Source of the DNA: Phellopilus nigrolimitatus
Taxonomy: Eukaryota; Basidiomycota; Agaricomycetes; Hymenochaetales; Hymenochaetaceae
Assembly (NCBI GenBank): GCA_021029095.1
Contig: JAJOHG010000013.1
Span: 558,001 to 622,000 of the forward strand
Direction of reading: 5' to 3'
Length of the DNA stretch: 64,000 nucleotides
Position 1 is the stretch's first letter; the number at the start of each line of letters is the position of its first letter. The notes beneath the pieces were generated by a model. That model was given only the letters and a program-made list of their open reading frames with translations. It did not search any database and was not told the DNA's origin. Both the position numbers and the translations under genes were made by a program. Of this stretch, positions 49,528 to 60,932 are shown one piece after another.

Positions 49528-52190
49528 CTAGTGGAGAATTGTCAAGAGTAAACCTGAAAAGTCGTTCATTTACAACCGAACTTGTACAACCCCACCGCAG
49601 CCGGTTGCCCGGATATGATCCGACCACTGAAAGTTGTCTGAGGGCCTACACTCAATCTATACTGAACAAAAACCCGTTTTTTGCACTTTGATGCCTCAGA
49701 CGTTTAAGTCTTACCCACATTCGCATTTTGGAATCCTCGTCGCGCATTGATAGTCCTCACATCTCGTACTTGCATTGTTTTTGTATATTATAGTCAACCC
49801 GCACATGTTTTTCGAAATATTCCTGCGATTCCCTGAGCTTGACACGAAACCGATTGCGCTAATGAACAGGTGGGGATATTAGACGACCATCGACGTCGGA
49901 ATCGATATCAGACAACGTACAGTGCACCGTCAAAAATATTTAAAGCTTCCTTCCTTTGTCCATGCGGACTCTACGTGCGTGGGCATAGGCATCTTTCGAA
50001 CGAATTGATTGCTTGATATTTTATTGATTTTGCGCTGCCCCAAGGGTAGCACCAACTTCTGTAGAGGAGCCCTCTGTAAATTCCCGGACATAGCTTTCCG
50101 TTCAGACGTCTGCGAACTCGCAGAAAGATCTTGTTTCGAAATGATGAGGCCCACAGCCGCTTTCACCAGGCGTTCCGGGTCCGCGGAGACATTTTCGTCT
50201 ACGAACCGACCTTGCGAGTTCTTTTCGGCTCGAAGAATTATTGTCGTTAATCTAGGGCAGAACACTCGGCCTGAGATAAGATTTGGGTGGTAAATGCCAA
50301 GGAATTTCCTCCAAGTCAGAATTATCATCCACCGTGTCCACTGTTTGGGAGGGCTGCTTATCCGGAACCGTGAGTGCGAATAGTATCCGCTCTGATACCT
50401 GATCCATTAGCACATCAAGCTTTACTAGAGACGGCATCTCTTCAAGTACATAAATCACTGCTTCCTCGTGATCGATTGGGCCTTCTATTTTGAAGGATTG
50501 TAACGTCCTCTGGCATCGTGAACGCCGTATTAGCACTCTTAAGTCTAGCGGATTGTCTTCATAGGAGCCTGCCCATGTAATTTCTGCAAGGCTTGGTGCA
50601 ACCAAGTTTGAGATGAGCGGATGCTGACAGGGTACGGATAAGGATTGCAGCGCCGGCAGTTCAACGAGGCCGTCATAAGTGAAATCATCATTGTAGTCCT
50701 CGTTCTCGATGCGCAACACAGTGAGGGTGGTGAGATGAGGAAGCAAGATATGGAGTTTGGGAAAAATATCAGGTCGGAGAGGAGTGTCGCGTAAAGTGAG
50801 AGTACGAGCTCGGTCAAACACTGTGTCCTCTGGTAGTGATCGGAGAGTCGATTGGTCAAATTCTAGGGAGATGAGTGACGGCATTCGAACGGGCAATAAT
50901 AGGAATGTCCCGTGGGTCAATTTAAGGGTTTTGAGTGAGGAAGGTGGACGTAATGAGAGGGCCTCTTCCGGGTTACGACCGATGATGTGCAATGAAGACA
51001 AGCGGGCAAGGTTGGCAAGGTTGATAACGCTAGTCCAGCCTTCTGGATTATCAAGTGGCTCCAGCTCGTAACCAAGTTCGAGCTCTAGGTTTTCTAAAGA
51101 TGCGAGTAGAGTTGATATAGGTTTCTCTAAGATTGGAAACGCATTGCGCACTGTAAACCCAAAGTGGACATTTCTCCAGCGATGAGCATGCTGGAGAAGT
51201 TTCGCGAAAAGGGCAGCATCATAAAAACGAGCGCAAACGGAGAGCGGAAGCCCCCCTGACCTCTCCAACCAGCAGTCCAGATACGAATGCAGACGTCCCG
51301 TATGCATCTCCGGTTCTCCATTTAAAACTCTATTTTGGCGCTTGAGGTCTATCCAAGTCCAGATACGAGGCGTTGACTTGGCGACGACGTACCAGCGTTG
51401 GCATACTTGCGAAAGACGGAGGGGTATTGAGTTGAATGAAGTAGTGAGGTTCCGGTCGAAGATAAATGTAGTCATTGACAATGCAAACGCTTCAAAAACG
51501 TGAACGAAAATGAGACTAAGGAGTTCTGGTACACTTAGAACGCTGTTTCGTGCGTTGAAAAGTGAATTGGCGTATGTAACGGCCGGAGGGGCTTGCTTCG
51601 CCGAGCGACGGCGACGTCTTCCCATTATCCTACGGCCGATGTTGACAGTCGTAAATTGAAGTCGTGGAGCTGGCTGAAGGGTGAAAAATCCGGAGTAGCA
51701 TGGTGCCAGCGCCAATCCGAGTTTTCTATAACAGGATACGCTTACGTCATTTACTGTCGGTCCAGGAGACGGAAGCAAAGTTCACAGAGATTGTGGCAAG
51801 TAGAAATGTATCAGAAGACAACCATGCTTTTAATCAAAACTGCCTAAATCCCGGTGAGTACACTCATTCATTAAAGTCTCGACGCCCCATGTGATAGTTG
51901 AGCCAATATAAAGCATAATGTATGAAATATTAGATCGAACACTAGTCGGGACTCAGAGTTGCTGTAGCTTGCAGAAACCCTCTGCATGTAGCCAACATAC
52001 CTGCTCGTATTGGGGAAAACGAAATCGCCGGATGTGCCATGATAAGCCTGCTTACCAACATAACACGCCAAGAGGTAGGGGCTACCAAGCTGCCTGCGAT
52101 TGCGAAGTAGAACGTTCGCTATGAGGAATCGTCATAGCGAACGAAGCGCACTCGAAAATTTCCCGTGATTGAACGTATATGGAGCTCAAG
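49499..52190. repeat. Tandem segmental duplication, unit 1
   Basis: The unit holds the last codons and 3' flank of the GH28 gene, F-box copy 1 and about 550 bp upstream of it. It matches unit 2 (52241-54930) along its length with many substitutions and small indels. Examples are the stretch around GATAGCAAATAA at 49517 versus 52260, CACTCAATCTATACTGAAC at 49650 versus 52385, and TATCCTACGGCCGATGTTGA at 51627 versus 54362. Limits are approximate. Confidence 0.8.
49930..51625 (-). CDS. F-box protein copy 1, frame broken near the C-terminus
   Basis: The start (MGRRRRRSAKQAPPAVTYAN) is taken at 51625 to agree with copy 2, although the frame is open further upstream. Near residues 32-50 is an F-box-like opening SVPELLSLIFVHVFEAF, then QVCQRWYVVAKSTPRIWTW, the hallmark of the large basidiomycete F-box family that feeds substrates to SCF ubiquitin ligases. 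The rest has leucine-rich, irregular repeats (LRSLPEDTVFDRARTLTLRD). Compared with copy 2 the frame shifts at about 50258-50263: this copy has CTCAGGCCGAGTG where copy 2 has CTCGACCGAGTG, one base more. The remaining 110 codons (RVFCPRLTTIILRAE to the stop at 49930) are in the other frame. A truncated protein ending PKSYLRPSVLP would result if the base is real. Confidence 0.82.
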
Positions 52191-52240
52191 AGTCCTGATA
52201 AGCATGGACATTGCTAAGTTAACAAATCATAACAATTCTT

Positions 52241-54930
52241 GCCAGCGATCGATGTGTTTAGATAGCAAATAGTTTGTGAAGAATCATTGAAACCTGAAAA
52301 TCTTTCGTTCCAAATTGAACTTGTGCATCCTCACCGCAGTCGATTGCCCGGATACGATGCGACCATTCGGAATTATTTCAAGGTCTACACTCAATCGATA
52401 CTGAACAAAAAAACCATGTTTGCACTTCCGTACCAACTAATGTTTAGCCCACATCCACACTTCGCAATCCTCATCACGTGTATGGTATATATCTTGTACG
52501 TTAAATGCCTGTATGGTTTTTGCGTATTATAGTCGACCCGCATTTGCATCCCAGAATATATTCTTTCTCTGCAAATACCCTGAGCTTGACACGCAACCGG
52601 TTGTGCTGCTAAACAAGTGGGGTTATCAAATAGCCGTCAACGTTGGACATTGGACAACGTACTGCACACCTTCAAAAATCTGAGAAAATCGTCCGCCTGT
52701 CATTGGGCCACACGGACTCTATTTGCGTATGGCTGGAAACCCTTCGATTCTTGCGGATTCTCCTGATATAGTGCTGCTCCAAGGGTAATACCAGCTCCCA
52801 TAGAGGACGCTTCTGTAATGTGCCAGACGTAGAATTCCCTTTAAACGTGGCTGAATTGTTGGGGGGCTTTTGCTTCGAGATGATGAGGTTTACCGCCGCT
52901 CTGACGAGTTGTTCCGGCTCTTCTATAAACGAATCCTCAAGCGAAAGTTGTGTGTAGTTTTCGGCTCGAATAATAATTGACGTTAATTTGGGGCAGAACA
53001 CTCGGTCGAGGTAGTATTTGGAAGGTAACTCCGAAAGAATGTCCCATTCACAGACATCATCCACAACCACCTCGTCCATTGCATCCAACGTTTGAGCCGG
53101 CTGCCTATCCGGAACCGTGAGTGCAAATAGTAACCGCTCTGATACATCATCCATTACAACGTCGAGCTCGTCCAGAGACGGCATCTCCTCGAGTACGTAA
53201 ATCAATGCATCCTCGCAATCAATTTGACCTTCTACCTTGAAGGACTGCAACGTGCGCTGGCATTGTGAACGCTGTATGAGCCACTTTAAGTCCGGCAGAT
53301 AGTCATCGTCGGTGCCCACCCATATGATCTCTACAAAGCTCGGCGTAACAAGGTTTGAAATGAGCCGGGACCGACAGTGCACGGATAATGACTGAAGCGC
53401 AGGTAGTTCAACGAGGCCCAAATAAGTGAAGTTATGACTGTAGACATCAAACATGTCGGGCAGCAGGGTGAGGCTGGTGAGATGAGGAAACAGAAGACGA
53501 GGTTTGGAGAAAATATTAGGCTGGAGAAGAGTGTCGCGTAAAGTGAGGACCCGAACTTGGTCAAACACTGCGTTTCCTGATATTGATTGGAGAGTCGCTC
53601 GATCGAACTCCAGGGTCATAAGCGACGAAATTTCAATTGGTAGTAATAGAAATGTCCCGCGGGTCAATTTGAGGGTTTTAAGCGAGGAAGGTAGACGTAA
53701 TGAGAGTGCCTCTTCCGGGTGACGACCGATGATATGCAAGGACGACATGCGGCTAGCATTAGCAAGGTTGATAACCCCAGCCCAACCCTCCGGAATATCG
53801 AGTGGCCCCTCTTCACCGCAAAAAGAGAGTTCTAGATTGTCTAGAGCTGTAAGCGGAGCCAATAGGAGTTCTCCTAAGGCCGGGAACGCCTCGCGCAATG
53901 TAACTCCAAGATGGACATTCTTCCAGCGGTGGGCATGTTGAGCAAGCCGCGCGAAAAGGGCGGCATCATAGAGGTAAGCGTAAATAGTTAGCGGAAGGGC
54001 ACCTGACCTCTCTAACCAACAGTCTAAATATGATTGAAGATAGCCCATGTCGGATGCTCCATCCAAAGGTCGACGTCTAGCCCGGATATTTATCCAAGTC
54101 CAGATACGGGGCGTTGACTTGGCAACGACGCGCCAGTGTTGGCATATCTGAGAAAGATGGAGGGGGATTGAAATGGATGAAGTAGAGCTGCTCATTTCGA
54201 GGAGAGGTGTAGTCATTGAGTATGCCTCGAAAACATGAACAAAAATGAGGCTCAAAAGTTCTGGGACATCCAGAGCCCTGCTTCGTGCGCTGAAAAGTAA
54301 GTTGGAATGTGTAATGGCCAGAGGTACCTGCTTCGCCGAGCGACGACGGCGTCTTCCCATTATCCTACGGCCGATGTTGACAGTCGTAAACTGAAGTCAC
54401 GGAACTGGTTGAAGGGTGAAAAACCTGGAGCATGCGGCGTTGCCAGCGTTCCCACAGCCACATCCGAGTTTTCTATAACAGGCTAAGCTTACGTCATTCA
54501 ATGTCAGGGCCGAACGGGAGACGGAAGCAAAAGTTCACGGAAATTGGCAAGCAGAAATGTATCCGAAGATAGCCATGCTTTTTGTCAAAACTGCCTAAAT
54601 TTCGGTGGGTACATGCTTTCATTTAAGTCTCAACCCTCTCACCATCCACATGCAATAATTGAGCTAATATAAGGCATGATACATGAGATATAAGATCGAA
54701 CGCTAGTCGGGACCCAGAGTCGCTGTGGCTTGCAGAAACTCGCGGCACGTAGCCAACACACCTCCCCATACTGACGACAACGAAATTGTCGGACGCGCCG
54801 TGAAACACCTACTTACTAACAGAACACGCCAAGTAGTAAGGACTACCAAGTCCGCTATGACGATTCCTCAGGGGTAAAGTCAAACCGCACTCAGTAAATT
54901 CCCGAGATTAAGCGTATATGAAACTTAATC
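52241..54930. repeat. Tandem segmental duplication, unit 2
   Basis: This is the second unit, starting with a relic of the GH28 gene end (codons for CLDSK with a stop, 52241-52271) that has no GH28 gene in front of it. It continues through F-box copy 2 and its upstream region to about 54930. The relic shows the direction of the duplication: the piece was copied from next to an intact GH28 gene. Confidence 0.8.
52672..54360 (-). CDS. F-box protein copy 2, intact
   Basis: A single open frame of 562 residues starts MGRRRRRSAKQVPLAITHSN. The F-box-like segment DVPELLSLIFVHVFEAYSM is followed by QICQHWRVVAKSTPRIWTW. The body has leucine-rich irregular repeats (LQSFKVEGQIDCEDALIY, LEEMPSLDELDVVMDDVSER). 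The C-terminus YYLDRVFCPKLTSIIIRAE runs on to IFSDF, showing what copy 1 should look like. Identity with copy 1 looks to be about 70 percent by eye over long stretches. F-box proteins of this type recruit substrates to an SCF ubiquitin ligase; the target is unknown. No introns are seen. Confidence 0.88.
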   Translation of the reverse strand: MGRRRRRSAKQVPLAITHSNLLFSARSRALDVPELLSLIFVHVFEAYSMTTPLLEMSSSTSSISIPLHLSQICQHWRVVAKSTPRIWTWINIRARRRPLDGASDMGYLQSYLDCWLERSGALPLTIYAYLYDAALFARLAQHAHRWKNVHLGVTLREAFPALGELLLAPLTALDNLELSFCGEEGPLDIPEGWAGVINLANASRMSSLHIIGRHPEEALSLRLPSSLKTLKLTRGTFLLLPIEISSLMTLEFDRATLQSISGNAVFDQVRVLTLRDTLLQPNIFSKPRLLFPHLTSLTLLPDMFDVYSHNFTYLGLVELPALQSLSVHCRSRLISNLVTPSFVEIIWVGTDDDYLPDLKWLIQRSQCQRTLQSFKVEGQIDCEDALIYVLEEMPSLDELDVVMDDVSERLLFALTVPDRQPAQTLDAMDEVVVDDVCEWDILSELPSKYYLDRVFCPKLTSIIIRAENYTQLSLEDSFIEEPEQLVRAAVNLIISKQKPPNNSATFKGNSTSGTLQKRPLWELVLPLEQHYIRRIRKNRRVSSHTQIESVWPNDRRTIFSDF

Positions 54931-55786
54931 TCTCTTTTACAATTCTGTTTTCGGCGAGCGCGTCAGGGATCTTCAGGAGACTATGAATGAGGTAGGAGTG
55001 CGTCCGTCTATTTCAGCCCTTCTCGGTCTTCCGCGAGAGCATATCGAATCGTTATCTATGTACACCAATGATGCGGGGCTGAATTTTATGCACCTTGACT
55101 TGCTCCAGTAATTCTTCCCGGCCATTCACACTGTCGAACCTTCTAGCCTCTCTGAGTAAACGCGCTGATTGTCATAGATAGGAATATGTCGGCTCCCCAA
55201 GAAGATTCTTTGGAAACACGAAGATGCGGGTACCGCGAGAAGTTTGAGAAGAATGAATAGAGCCATAGAACCCGTTTTCATGACTCGGGGAGAGCCATTG
55301 AAGAGGAGCAATTCCGTTGCATCATAAACCAAGGCATGGCCGAGTTCACCTGCGTTCCGTCTTCAACATTAGACAGGTGGCCAACTGGTGATACTCAATC
55401 GAACGTGAAGGAAAACGTCAACAACATCCGGCTGCTGTTGCGATCCGGCGGCGTAAGGCAAGCTTCGCGTAGGCTATGCCTGTGGGCAGGCGGGAATCCG
55501 CCTCAAGGTGTAAATATGAAGCGCCGGGGCAGAGGGTACGGATATGACTGCCGACCCCTGACTGCAGAAAGAAGAGGCAACGTCCTGGCCGCAATAGTGC
55601 GCTATTCTCAGTGGCATGAAGGCCGGGGGCAAGAGTAAGTTCTGGACCAGTGCATTAACGCGTCGCTATCGAGCAAACCAGGGACTCGGAGGCAAATTGT
55701 CAAGTGCTTACCATAGATGTTTATCAGTGGATTGTATAGCGAATGACAGTCGAGTATCAGTCGATTTTCTAAAGTGAAAAAAGTGG
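54931..55786. other. Gene-poor stretch with one coding-like fragment
   Basis: On the plus strand 54951-55113 reads as a 50-codon open stretch (GERVRDLQETMNEVGVRPS, then LLGLPREHIESLSMYTNDAG) that ends in a stop. It looks protein-like but has no start and no partner exon that I can find, so it may be a gene or transposon relic. The rest holds no recognisable feature. Confidence 0.35.
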
Positions 55787-56269
55787 TCACACGACCATAA
55801 ATTTATGCGGCTCGATCATCCGCAGTGCCCAAATCGGTGCATTGAAAGCTAAATTATAGGTTCCATTGTGCAGGATCTCGCTCGTTGTGAGTAAAATAAA
55901 TACCATGCCAGCCGCCGCTTGGATTGAGCTTGTGTAGTATAACCACAAGAGCCCTTCAATATCTATGGCAGTGGGCGCCCTCAATAGCAGCATTACTGAT
56001 AGAAGCAAGATAGAAGCAAGACGCGAGAATTCTGCGAAGAGCGAGAATACGTGCCTGCCACGCATCCCTGTCAACGACTTGAATATCGGTCCGAAGGGAA
56101 CGAAGGGAACCAACGTCCAGGTATCTGGAATGACTATTTCTCTGCCTGGTCTAGGAATAAGCTTCCCTTTTGCACGCGAACCTGACAAGATTTTCGGGAT
56201 TTGCGAAGGATCGACCGTCAGAAGACGTAGTGAGCGCGGTTTAGGAGAAAACACTGTAGCAAACGACAT
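55787..56269 (-). CDS. Hypothetical membrane protein, 160 residues
   Basis: One open frame starts MSFATVFSPKPRSLRLLTVD. The first 75 residues are basic and proline-rich. Two hydrophobic segments follow (LASILLLSVMLLL and SSIQAAAGMVFILLTTSEIL), separated by APTAIDIEGLLWLYY. No family recognised. It lies in a gene-poor stretch, so a fragment of a larger gene or a chance frame is possible. The mixed hydrophobic pattern is the only argument for it. Confidence 0.3.
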   Translation of the reverse strand: MSFATVFSPKPRSLRLLTVDPSQIPKILSGSRAKGKLIPRPGREIVIPDTWTLVPFVPFGPIFKSLTGMRGRHVFSLFAEFSRLASILLLSVMLLLRAPTAIDIEGLLWLYYTSSIQAAAGMVFILLTTSEILHNGTYNLAFNAPIWALRMIEPHKFMVV

Positions 56270-57442
56270 GCATTGTAGTCAATCACCCAAATTCAAGTGA
56301 ATCAGACTTGAGGAGCTCAGATAGACACGGCTATAAGGTGGGTTCATTTGGTTGGGCCAATTAACAGAGTTTCGGAAAGCGTTGCCGATTTCGAATCTCA
56401 AGTCGCGTCTAGGCTTGGAACAAATCAATGAGAGGGAATAATCTGCAGGGCTTCAGTCCCGAAAAGAGAAATATATTACTTGTAGCTCTTCTCGAATCAT
56501 AGCGGAGTGCCCGCACGGAAACTCAATCATCACGAGAATGACTCGGAAGATAGCTCAGGCTGAAAATAGCATTGAATAACGAAATATGGCCCGAGAAATA
56601 GTGACGATGTTCGCCCGAGAACTTGGAGTGAACCTCGAGATAGATACGAGTGTGAAAATGGTTTCTAAGCTCCGTCTTGGTGTCTTAGACTATGAGTAAA
56701 TTTTGTGAAGGAGGTAGATTTTCTGGAAAAAAATCAAGTAATATCATTTTCTCACGCTTGATGGCCCAGACCTGGTACAACTACAAACAGCCAAGCACGG
56801 CTACTAATGTTGCCACTCGACCTTTTGAAATTACAACAAAAAAAGCTCACCCGGATCTCAATCCTTCACCACAACCACCATTATCATCGGGCTTCCGGAA
56901 GATTTATCGTTCGCCGGACTGAAAAATTGACTGGGCTTCCCTCCGTTCATCCTGAGAATTTCTTGCTACCCTCAAGTCCGACCACAATTCGTGGTCGTGT
57001 GACCCCTTTTGTTCGCTGAGTTAACGCGGCTCTGGAGAAGTTTTGTGCATATCAAAGCCCTGGATTCAGTGCCGTGTACTAAACGTAAAGTTTGCACCGG
57101 TCATCGGACTCATAAAGTTTCTACAAGTTATAAAGTGATCGGACGAAGTTTCTGTCTTCAACGAACACCCTCACTAGTTGAGTCACGTTCAAACGGACAT
57201 CGTGAGCTCACGGAACCCGTCTATTTCATCTCCCAGTACCCCGCACGCCTTTCGATCCTTGCGCACGCGAGCCGATTATGGCTGGCGTCACCTTGGCTAA
57301 CTACCGAGGCTACTCGATGAATTCGGGAAAGATAGAAGCCAAAGCCAAACCGGCGTTTCTGGTGCGTTTCACAGAGGATCTCCGTCTATAAAACTATCGA
57401 ACAGATGTACTTACTTGCAATTCTCCCATCACTTTGTCCGCC
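56270..57442. other. About 1.2 kb without a supported gene
   Basis: Only short frames are seen, with no family resemblance and no repeat. The last 60 bp carry the TATA box of the next gene. Confidence 0.45.
57387..57393 (+). promoter_or_regulatory. TATA box of the zinc-ribbon gene
   Basis: TATAAAA, 56 bp before the chosen start codon at 57443, a normal TATA position for a gene with a short leader. Confidence 0.5.
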
Positions 57443-58459
57443 ATGTATTTCGCGACGATGTACGACTACCAGACGTCTTCATCTTCGTCGTCGTCTTCCC
57501 CCTCAGGAGTCGCTACTCCAGTCGATGAAGCTTCTCCGGTGCTAGTGACATTCCCCAGACAATTACAGTCGACTAATGGCCTAGCTAGCTCGGGCTCAAG
57601 CTCTTCATCCCTCGACAAGCACCGACCCCAAAATCTCTCTCACTCCAGGGAGGTCTCATCCTTCGTATCTCGTCCTCCAAAACTTTCTCTCGACTCTTCG
57701 AAGACAAAGCCCATCCCCGCACTTTCCTGCGCGTCGGACGATTATTCCCCTCTTGGCGCATTCAGTCGGACGAGCTCCGCCGAGGGCCATCTCCGCTCGC
57801 TCATCAAGCGCACAGTTCAACTGCCGGAGGAACCGACGTTTACCACCGTAATCCCGGCCAGCCGCCCTCGCACATCCTCCCTGCTCTCGTGGTCGGGCAT
57901 CCAGAGCGGTCATTCACCTTATGACGTTGATGACGATAACGAGGATGAGCACGAGACGTTCTGGCCTCGGCGGAACAAGTCTTCTCACCATGATGTGCCT
58001 TCCATCAGCCGCACTGTCTCGCCCTCAGTACACAACGCGGGAAGTCCCGTCTCATCGGTTTCTTCGACCACTCCCAGGAGTGCTTCTTTGCAGATTCGGT
58101 CTAGCGATCTGGTCGCCGTGGAGTCAAAGAGGCCATCTCACATCCGTGCCAGCACGTCTCCTTCTTTGCCTCGGGCCGATCCATCCAACAAAAATCCTAA
58201 GTCACGGGCCGCGGTGTACCCACGTCCGTCCCGCGCATACACTATGCCGGAGAAGCTTGCAGATAATCCAGGCACTTTTCTTCGCGCAAAAAAAGCAGCA
58301 CGTGCTTCTGCTCCCGGGACTACTGGAGGCTCGGCGCTCAACCCGGCTCTCGCAGCCGTTGAGCGTGAGTCGCGTCTTCGTGCGCGCTGTGTATGTGGCG
58401 TATGCGGCAAGGTCGGTGCGGACTTCCCCCGCTGCCCGCGCTGTAGCGCTACGTGGTGA
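57443..58459 (+). CDS. Ser-rich protein with C-terminal zinc ribbon-like motif, function unknown
   Basis: A single exon of 338 residues starts MYFATMY. About 290 residues are serine/proline/threonine-rich and likely disordered, with LIKRTVQLPEEPTF and FLRAKKAARASAP as less biased islands. The last 25 residues are the conserved-looking end: ERESRLRARCVCGVCGK, then VGADFPRCPRCSATW. The four cysteines in CGVC...CPRC spacing suggest a zinc ribbon. I do not recognise a named family. Copies of such a tail occur in basidiomycete hypothetical proteins, as far as I recall. Codon choice is GC-ending, as in the other genes. Confidence 0.75.
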   Translation: MYFATMYDYQTSSSSSSSSPSGVATPVDEASPVLVTFPRQLQSTNGLASSGSSSSSLDKHRPQNLSHSREVSSFVSRPPKLSLDSSKTKPIPALSCASDDYSPLGAFSRTSSAEGHLRSLIKRTVQLPEEPTFTTVIPASRPRTSSLLSWSGIQSGHSPYDVDDDNEDEHETFWPRRNKSSHHDVPSISRTVSPSVHNAGSPVSSVSSTTPRSASLQIRSSDLVAVESKRPSHIRASTSPSLPRADPSNKNPKSRAAVYPRPSRAYTMPEKLADNPGTFLRAKKAARASAPGTTGGSALNPALAAVERESRLRARCVCGVCGKVGADFPRCPRCSATW

Positions 58460-59148
58460 GCTTTGATCCGTCCTTCTTGAAGGGAACACATGTTCAATGT
58501 TCGTACTTCGTTAGGTGCTCACGCTCGTGTCGTGTCTCCGACGCGGCGGCCGGCAGCGCGCGGCACAAGTGTACTGGTCGCGGCACTGGCCTCAATAACC
58601 CAATGGCGGTGGGCCTGCTCGTATGCTCATGACCTTATAGTTTCATTTCATCGCTTATCTGCACATTTTCCTTATATCCTTGTTGTTCTCGTATTTTTTG
58701 CTGTCGATACATCTCAATTGTTTTGGTCCTTAGTTCGCATTGATTGCGTGCTATCGTACAATATGTTGTCTGCACAAATAGATATGTTTTAGCGCCTCGT
58801 GGATTATTGAGGTCGTGTGCGTTTATTACAGATTGCCATACGAAAATGCTAGAGCAGGCAGACACGCCTTATTTCGTCATAGACAGATAGTTCCATATGA
58901 AATAACCTTGAGGATACAGTGCCATAGATCGGAGGTATTTTATGATCGCGGTGATCGTGACATGTTTTTCTGCCCTTCGCACCGCTTCAGGATCGAATGG
59001 CGTGTTAGAAGTGACGAGATACCACGACATGCGCATCTTGGACGGTGCAAAACGCAATCTGTATTCAGTGCATCAGAAACTTCGACCCGGTGAAACGTGA
59101 AAGCCCGTTCGAGTATATGATTGGGTGCAAGTGAATGAACGGACGTTG
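58460..59148. other. Convergent spacer
   Basis: About 690 bp between the stop codons of the zinc-ribbon gene and Bud22. No coding block, repeat or RNA feature recognised. Confidence 0.45.
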
Positions 59149-60932
59149 TCAGGCGAACGTCATCCTGGTCCCCTGTGGCGGCACGATCGCAGCGCTCTGC
59201 TTCTCCTTCAGCTTCCGCTTAGCCTCCCACGACGGATGCAGCGGCTTGCCGTCTTCCTTCGCTCCATGAGAAGGCGCATCGGTATTCACAGATTTGCGGG
59301 GAACGAGAGTATGGTCTTGACGAGTCTTCCAGCCATTGTCGCCTTGAGGCTGGTGATCCCCATAGCCCTGACGAGGGCCGGATTCTCTTCCCTGCCCGCG
59401 ACCAGCTGGCGGACCCGAAGAGTGAGTCGGTGGAGCGTGAACTGAACTATTAGCATTCGAGCGGCCTCGCCCTCTGATGGCCCCACCGCGCTCTGCACCC
59501 CGATTTCGTCTTTCACGGGAGCTGTATGATGGCTTTTCCGAATCACCCGCGATCTCCCGCGATTTTTTGAGATGGTTGGCATGTTTTCCGTATTTTTTCT
59601 CCCAAATTCTGGAAAACAAGTATTCAAGTTTAGTGGTCATTTCACGGAACTAATGGAGTCCAATAACGCACGCCTTTCGCGCTCTCTGGCCTCTTCTATT
59701 CTTCTTCAGTGATGAGTCTGCAAGATCAGCCTCAGCGTCACTCCATTCCGAGTCGGAACCGGCATTGATGAAACCGACGGAAAGCGATGGCAAAAACGTC
59801 GACGCGCCCGCTTTTCCTGTCTTCACTTTAGCACCGCCGACCTTAGTATGCGACTTCTTCATATTTTGTGGTAGCAGCGAGTCATCCGACGACAGCTGGC
59901 CGATGCCTGACTCTTCTGAGTACACTGTACCCGACTCCCAGCCATCATCCTCATCGTCTTGCTCGGAACTCTCAGTGTCACCAGTCTCCTGCGTTGATTC
60001 GTCGCCATCCACGTCACCAAACCCTGTCCATGAGACACCCGACGTATCCTCGCCATCACCATCGCCTTCGTCGTTCGCTATACGGCCCTTCGTCCGACCT
60101 ACCGATTTTGCCGCATCCGTCGTTCCTGCCTCTTCTTCTTCTTCTTCTTCCAAATCGCCGTTTTCCGACGTTACTCCTTCTACCGCAGCGTTTCCCTTGT
60201 TATCCTCTCCTAGGACCGCCTTTAGCGATAGCACGACGCTGGCAATCTCCTGCGCCAACACCTTTGAGCTTAAAAGCCGACTTTCTACCACGGCGCGATG
60301 CGGTTGAGCGTTAACGGGATCATTCTTGGAAGTTTGTAGCTCGCTCGATATAGCGGCCTGACAATCTGCGTTTCGGGAAAGAAAAGGGTCCTTGTTGATC
60401 TTTGATCGCAGGGCTTGAACAGCTATATGTTCGTGGTCGATGTGTTGCTGCTACGAAGTTAGTTGCAACATAATGCAGAGCTGTAACACATCATACCTTC
60501 AAATATTCGAGCTGCGTCTCATATAACTTTATGTTCTCCTCGTTGTTTGTTTCTCTAAACAAGACAAGTTTTGAAAATGAGTTTAACAATAACTATAGCT
60601 TGAGAATGAATTGACGCTCACCGGGCGTCCTTCAATTTCTTTACAACCTTTTGAGTTTCAAACACCTTTACTTTCTTGCTGGCCTTTCTCACTTCCTTAG
60701 CGCAATGATGCTACACTTGCAAGTAGCCTATATTATAACCAAGAAACATGATCAAAATTCAGAAAGTGACTGACGAGTTTCGCGCGGAGTCTCGCGGAGA
60801 TGTCTTCCTGAAGATAATTTTGGAATTCAAAACCCATTGAAACGGATACAAGGAAAGGGAATACAAGCATACCGTCTTCCCATGGTGCTCACGCTTTCGT
60901 TTCACGCCGCGCTTGACACCGGTGTCGACCAT
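59149..60932 (-). CDS. BUD22: Bud22/SRFBP1 family ribosome biogenesis protein
   Basis: Bud22 is a nucleolar factor for 18S rRNA maturation. The start is at 60932 (MVDTGVKRGVKRKREHHGKT). Short exons follow: EDISARLRAKL, HHCAKEVRKASKKVKVFETQ (KVVKKLKDAR), LYETQLEYLK, then QHIDHEHIAVQALRSKINKD and SSKVLAQEIASVVLSLKAVL, a helical N-terminal half. A very acidic linker (EEEEEEEAG, GDGDGEDTSG) comes next. The conserved end is SSLKKNRRGQRARK, RIWEKKYGKHANHLKK, then an RG-rich patch and LHPSWEAKRKLKEKQSAAIV with PPQGTRMTF. The WEAKRKLKEKQ..I box and the IWEKKYG box are the family signature. Frame is clean. Confidence 0.88.

Noticed and set aside
59765..60314. 180- and 148-codon plus-strand frames
   Set aside because: Antisense to the acidic linker of Bud22.
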